Shown in pieces: positions 60,625 through 64,000 of a DNA stretch of 64,000 bases. The notes under the pieces are model-generated. The model was given only the letters and a program-made list of their open reading frames with translations, had not been told where the DNA came from and did no database searches. The position numbers were made by a program, and so were the translations under genes. Position 1 is the first letter of the stretch. Each line of letters begins with the position of its first letter. Source of the stretch: Verrucomicrobiaceae bacterium. Lineage in GTDB: Bacteria > Verrucomicrobiota > Verrucomicrobiia > Verrucomicrobiales > Verrucomicrobiaceae. The stretch lies in NCBI GenBank assembly GCA_016713035.1, contig JADJPW010000006.1:124001-188000 (forward strand), written 5' to 3'.

Positions 60625-61343
60625 TTATTCATCGCCATCGCCAAAGGCTTCTTCAGCGTGGCTGTCCCCATATTCACCACCATCGAAATCAGAGTCGTCG
60701 ATGGGCTCGATGGGCGGCTGAAAATTGAGTAGCTCGATTTCGACGGCGTGTTTTTTCTCTGGCTGGAGCTCGACGACGGAGATGCTGCCATCTCGATATT
60801 GAAGTGTGCCATTTTCGGCAAGGGCATGCGCAGCAGCAGGGCGAGGATGACGCGAATGATGCCGCCGTGACAAAAAATGGCGACTCGCTGATGCGGATGA
60901 CCATCAAGAATCTGCTGGAGATAGGTGCCGACACGGGTGGCGATCTCGGAGGAGCTCTCTCCACCGGGGATGCCGGAGTCTTCGATGATCTCTAGCCAAT
61001 CAAAGGCACTGACGCCGAAGGTGGACTGCACCTCATCCCAGCGGTGCCCCGTCCAGTCGCCGAAGTCGATCTCACGCAGACCGTCGAAATAGACTGGCGG
61101 CATTTCTTTGGCCTCGGAGGTGGGGGCGAGGGTCTGCCGCACGCGGAGCATGGGGCTGGAGTAGATGGCATCGAGCGGGGTGTCTGCGAGCCACTGGTTT
61201 ACAGCCTCAGCCTGACGCAGCCCGAGCGGGGAGAGCGCCATGTCGATGCGGGAGCCACCGAAGACCTTGTGATACCGCTCTTCGACTTCGCCGTGGCGGA
61301 TGAGATAGAGCTGAGTGGGATGGTCCGGTAGATGGAGCTTCAT
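60625..61343 (-). pseudogene. Histidine phosphatase gene with an internal frameshift
   Basis: Starts at ATG 61343. 'LYLIRHGEVEERYH' gives the catalytic His, 'SSPMLRVRQT', 'REIDFGDWTG' and 'IFCHGGIIRVILALLLRMP' complete the phosphoglycerate-mutase-like domain. After 'KMAHFNIE' the frame runs into a Ser-rich, unrelated sequence that overlaps YkvA, whereas a -1 shift near 60793-60800 continues as DGSISVVELQPEKKHAVEIE and an acidic tail, ending at 60625. The shifted reading is the natural one. Mutation, sequence error or programmed shift cannot be separated here; the catalytic domain is intact. Confidence 0.75.
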
Positions 61344-61386
61344 GGCGGGCGCTTTCATGCCGGAAAGGCCCGCTTCTGCAAGCATC

Positions 61387-62706
61387 TTAGACGAACTTCG
61401 TCTCACCTGGGCGGGGCTGAGGGCCGGGATCGAAGGTGTCGCCGAACTTTAGTGTGTCGGGGGCGAGGTCCTGCTGCGACTTCATAATGGAGGGGGCTGC
61501 GTCGTCCCAGTTGATGCGTTGGCCAGTGTAGGCAGCCTCACGGCCCATGATGGCGACGATGGTGGAGTGCATCATGCGGTCGCCATCATTGATGACCTCA
61601 CCTTTGCGGATGGCGCTAAAGAGGGCCTCGTGCTCAAGGTCGTACATGTTTTTCTCCTCGCCACGCCAGCGCCAGCGTTTTTCGCCTTCGATGAAGGGTG
61701 CTGCGCCTTTGCCGATGACGAGGCGGCCTTTGGTGCCCTGGATGTAGTCGATGACTTCATTGTGGCAGCCAGTGATCTGGCGATTCGTGAGGTGGCAAAT
61801 GATGCCGCCATCCCATTCGTAGGCGCAGTGGAAGTGATCGAAGATGTTTCCGCCCTCGGAGGGCCGCTGCCGACCACCGGTGGCGATGACGCTGACGGGG
61901 GGCTTGTCCTTCATGGCCCAGCAGATTTTATCGAGGCTGTGGACGGCCTGCTCGACGATGCTGTCGCCACTGAGCCAGGAAAAGTTGTACCAGTTGCGCA
62001 TTTGCCACTCGACGTCGCCCATCCCTGCGGGGCGGCCACTGGCTGGCGGCATCGGTTTGACCGGGCCTGCATAATAGGTGGCGAGGATGCCGGTGATGTC
62101 ACCGATCTGGCCATCATGGAGGCGCTTGTAAGCCTCGATACGGCTGGTGGCGTAGCGCCAGCAGAAGCCCGCGACGAGATTGAGCTTCTTTTGCTTGGCC
62201 TTTTCGACTGCGGCTTGGGCCACGCGGTAGCCGGCGGCATCGACGGCCATGGGTTTTTCACAAAAGATGTGTTTACCGGCCTCGACAGCCGCCGCGAGGT
62301 GCATGGGGCGGAATCCCGGTGGGCTAGCGAGGAGGACGACATCCACACCGCTGGCGAGGAGCTTCTGGTAGGCGTCGATCCCGGTGAATTTCTTGTCCGG
62401 CTGCACATCGACGCGGTCGGGGAACTGCTGGGAGAGGCTTTTGATGCTGTTTTCGATCTGAGTGTCGAAGGCATCCGCCATGGCGACGAGTTTGCCATTG
62501 TACTCGGCTTTCAAGGCCTGGGCAGCCGCTCCAGTGCCGCGCCCGCCGCAGCCGATGAGGCCGATGCGCAGCGTCTCCATCGAATCCGCCTTTTGCTGGG
62601 CTTTGAGCGTGCCCGCGGCAGTGAGGATCACTGGTGCAGCGAGGGCTCCGCTGCTGGTGTGGATAAAATGACGACGGGTAGGCTGAGGAGGAGTGATGTC
62701 AGGCAT
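61387..62706 (-). CDS. Gfo/Idh/MocA oxidoreductase, Tat-exported
   Basis: 439 residues from ATG 62706; the open frame to 62790 is not homologous. Twin-arginine signal 'TRRHFIHTSSGALAAPVIL', NAD(P)-binding 'RIGLIGCGGRGTGAAAQAL', 'VVLLASPPGFRPMHLAAAVEAGKHIFCEKPMAVD' (EKP catalytic Lys) and 'QAVHSLDKICWAMKD'. Secreted members are typical of Planctomycetes and Verrucomicrobia, acting on glycosides or sugar lactones. Substrate unknown. Confidence 0.92.
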   Translation of the reverse strand: MPDITPPQPTRRHFIHTSSGALAAPVILTAAGTLKAQQKADSMETLRIGLIGCGGRGTGAAAQALKAEYNGKLVAMADAFDTQIENSIKSLSQQFPDRVDVQPDKKFTGIDAYQKLLASGVDVVLLASPPGFRPMHLAAAVEAGKHIFCEKPMAVDAAGYRVAQAAVEKAKQKKLNLVAGFCWRYATSRIEAYKRLHDGQIGDITGILATYYAGPVKPMPPASGRPAGMGDVEWQMRNWYNFSWLSGDSIVEQAVHSLDKICWAMKDKPPVSVIATGGRQRPSEGGNIFDHFHCAYEWDGGIICHLTNRQITGCHNEVIDYIQGTKGRLVIGKGAAPFIEGEKRWRWRGEEKNMYDLEHEALFSAIRKGEVINDGDRMMHSTIVAIMGREAAYTGQRINWDDAAPSIMKSQQDLAPDTLKFGDTFDPGPQPRPGETKFV

Positions 62707-62792
62707 GTTGAGACGAGGGGGCTGGGAGAAGTTCGGCCCTCGGCACAGCTTCCTTTCATCGAGAGCTGATTCTTTGGCGAAGAAGGCCAAGA

Positions 62793-63227
62793 TCAGAGCA
62801 GCGCACGGTCCGCAGCAGAGAGTGTCTGAGTGGCGGCATCGCCCAGTTCGTCCTCGGTGGGGTTTAAAACGGCTTCGATGAGTAGCTGGGTGACCTCCAG
62901 AAAGGTCGTCGCCGCACTGCGGATGAAGTCCACCTCTGCTGCATGCGTGTGGAGCACCAGCAGGGAGGTATCCCCACTGAAGAGGGCTAGGGCAAAGACA
63001 CCTTCATAAGCGAACCAGAAGCTCTCAATGCCGCGATCACCACCACTGGCGAAATGCCCGCGTGCATCGAGCAACGTCTGGAGGGCACGCTCGGCACGAA
63101 AATCCTCATATGGCAGCAGATTGAGCAATGTTTGCCTGCGCCAACCGAGGAGGAGGCCGTTTACATGACCAGCATGCTTGAGGCGCTCCATAGCGGAGCG
63201 GAGGGATGGAGTGATGACGGCGGCCAT
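62793..63227 (-). CDS. Hypothetical protein, single domain
   Basis: 144 residues, no signal peptide or membrane segment. Mixed alpha/beta pattern ('GIESFWFAYEGVFALALFSGDTSLLVLHTHAAEVDFIRSAATTFLEVTQLLIEAVL'), slightly like a roadblock/LC7 fold, but no firm match. 66 bases downstream of the next unknown gene on the same strand; the two may act together. Confidence 0.7.
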   Translation of the reverse strand: MAAVITPSLRSAMERLKHAGHVNGLLLGWRRQTLLNLLPYEDFRAERALQTLLDARGHFASGGDRGIESFWFAYEGVFALALFSGDTSLLVLHTHAAEVDFIRSAATTFLEVTQLLIEAVLNPTEDELGDAATQTLSAADRALL

Positions 63228-63293
63228 GTGGAAGAAGGGAAGTGTGAGGTCTTAAAAAGGAAGGAAATGCAGGGTAGGGCAGCTCAGACGCAC

Positions 63294-63605
63294 TCAAGGC
63301 GCGGCTTCATTGACCCGTGTGAGGAGCTCGTAGAGGGGTCTTTTTTCACCGATCAGTGCCCCAGCTCCAGGATCGAGCGATCCGGTCCCCCCATCAAAGT
63401 AGGCGAAGTTCATGGTGAAATCCTGCTCCTGAAGGGTGCCCATCCAGGGCTCTCCAAGGCCGAGCGAGTCGCCCAACTTTGCCCCAAAGTGCTTTAGCCC
63501 CTGAAAATCTGCCGCAAAGGCATCCACCAGCCCCTGGGCGGCGGAGCTGGAAACAAGACCATCACGCAAGGTGAATAAGGCGAGTGATTGAGTGGGGCTT
63601 TCCAT
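63294..63605 (-). CDS. Hypothetical protein
   Basis: 103 residues from ATG 63605; the frame to 63791 has a poor upstream part. 'LALFTLRDGLVSSSAAQGLVDAF' and 'WMGTLQEQDFTMNFAYFDGGTGSLDPGAGALIGEKRPLYELLTRV'. No family recognised. Probably one unit with the gene at 62793. Confidence 0.65.
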   Translation of the reverse strand: MESPTQSLALFTLRDGLVSSSAAQGLVDAFAADFQGLKHFGAKLGDSLGLGEPWMGTLQEQDFTMNFAYFDGGTGSLDPGAGALIGEKRPLYELLTRVNEAAP

Positions 63606-64000
63606 AAGGGTGGGGGGATTGAGAGTGTCTTGGATGGTCGCGGGCTTTGTTCGTCTCAAAAATCGTCTCGAATGGCAACACAAATTCCGACCAAGGCCGA
63701 AAAACTGTTGTTTGTACTCGCGGCGTGCATGGGGAATGCTTTTTCGCAATGTCTCCCTTTGTAAAATGCGGGTTCTTAACAACTTGTTCACAGTTCAGTT
63801 GAGACTTCTCATTTTTGATTTGCAGTGCCTGAGTTCGGAAGCTGAAGCGTTGTTGGTGCGTTTGAATCACCTCACGTATTTTGATGGGGTAAAATGCGTG
63901 GAACCTCGAAAAATAGACCGAGGAACGATGCTTGTGTTACAAAATTGTCGCGTCTTTGGCAACCTAGATATATCGGCTTCAATTGGTATAAATAATAATA
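63606..64000. other. AT-richer gene-free end of the window
   Basis: No gene is supported. The last about 200 bases are AT-rich compared with the rest (ends in TATAAATAATAATA) and may hold a promoter of a gene beyond the window or mark another transferred segment. Confidence 0.4.

Noticed and set aside
61519..62769. 416-codon open frame antisense to the Gfo/Idh/MocA gene
   Set aside because: High-GC codon use of the real gene keeps the opposite frame open; the sense strand has full family motifs and a Tat signal.

Overview
The window looks like chromosomal DNA of a Verrucomicrobiota bacterium, probably near Verrucomicrobiaceae/Prosthecobacter. It is moderately GC-rich. It carries family combinations typical of the Planctomycetes-Verrucomicrobia group: a DUF1549/DUF1553 CxxCH protein, three DUF1080 proteins, a Tat-type Gfo/Idh/MocA oxidoreductase, a GldA/GldF/GldG/DUF4340 ABC system, ApbE with an FMN_bind partner, and alginate-export-type porins. 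The assignment rests on gene content only; there is no rRNA or tRNA gene in the window.

Layout. 1-12.4 kb: the 3' end of opcA, a UbiA-type prenyltransferase, a DUF1549/1553 protein, an O-antigen ligase with TPRs, an OmpA protein, an ApbE/FMN_bind pair, a nitrilase, a TlpA-like thioredoxin and a double DUF1080 protein that ends at a clear terminator. 12.4-16.05 kb: six small co-oriented genes separated by attC-like hairpin sites, i.e. an integron-type cassette array without an integrase. 16.3-24.8 kb: a four-gene Gld-type ABC operon, a NapH/NapG-like polyferredoxin and a galactonate-dehydratase-like enzyme. 24.8-28.8 kb: a porin, a DUF1080 protein and two alpha/beta hydrolases.

28.8-45.7 kb is a nitrate assimilation cluster, nearly all on the minus strand. 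It has an NrtA-like binding protein, a second cytosolic NrtA-like protein (possible NasS-type sensor), permease NrtB, two ATPases, an outer-membrane porin, an NADPH diflavin reductase, a siroheme nitrite reductase, an unusual fused DmsB/DmsC-like Fe-S membrane protein and a molybdopterin nitrate reductase. A divergent LysR regulator sits at the head. Nitrate would enter through the porin and the ABC transporter, then be reduced to nitrite and to ammonium. The cluster is peppered with one family of about 75-bp hairpin repeats. One copy lies in frame inside the nitrate reductase gene. Another pair of arms brackets a PD-(D/E)XK-fold GxxExxY gene, which makes a credible candidate for an undescribed mobile element with non-autonomous derivatives.

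45.9-53.7 kb is an accessory, decaying region. An amidohydrolase gene is cut by an IS5-type element, and the rest of the original gene end is still readable on the far side. It is followed by transposase and efflux-protein remnants, a small inverted-repeat insertion, a second cassette array with attC-like sites (one gene frameshifted), and a noncoding minisatellite of eight 21-bp units followed by eight 22-bp units. 53.7-63.6 kb returns to core-like genes: an NtrC-family regulator, DNA ligase LigA, DUF1080, RidA, an ArsC/Spx-like protein, a class C beta-lactamase-type hydrolase, YkvA, a frameshifted histidine phosphatase, a Gfo/Idh/MocA oxidoreductase and two unknown small proteins. The last 400 bases show no gene.
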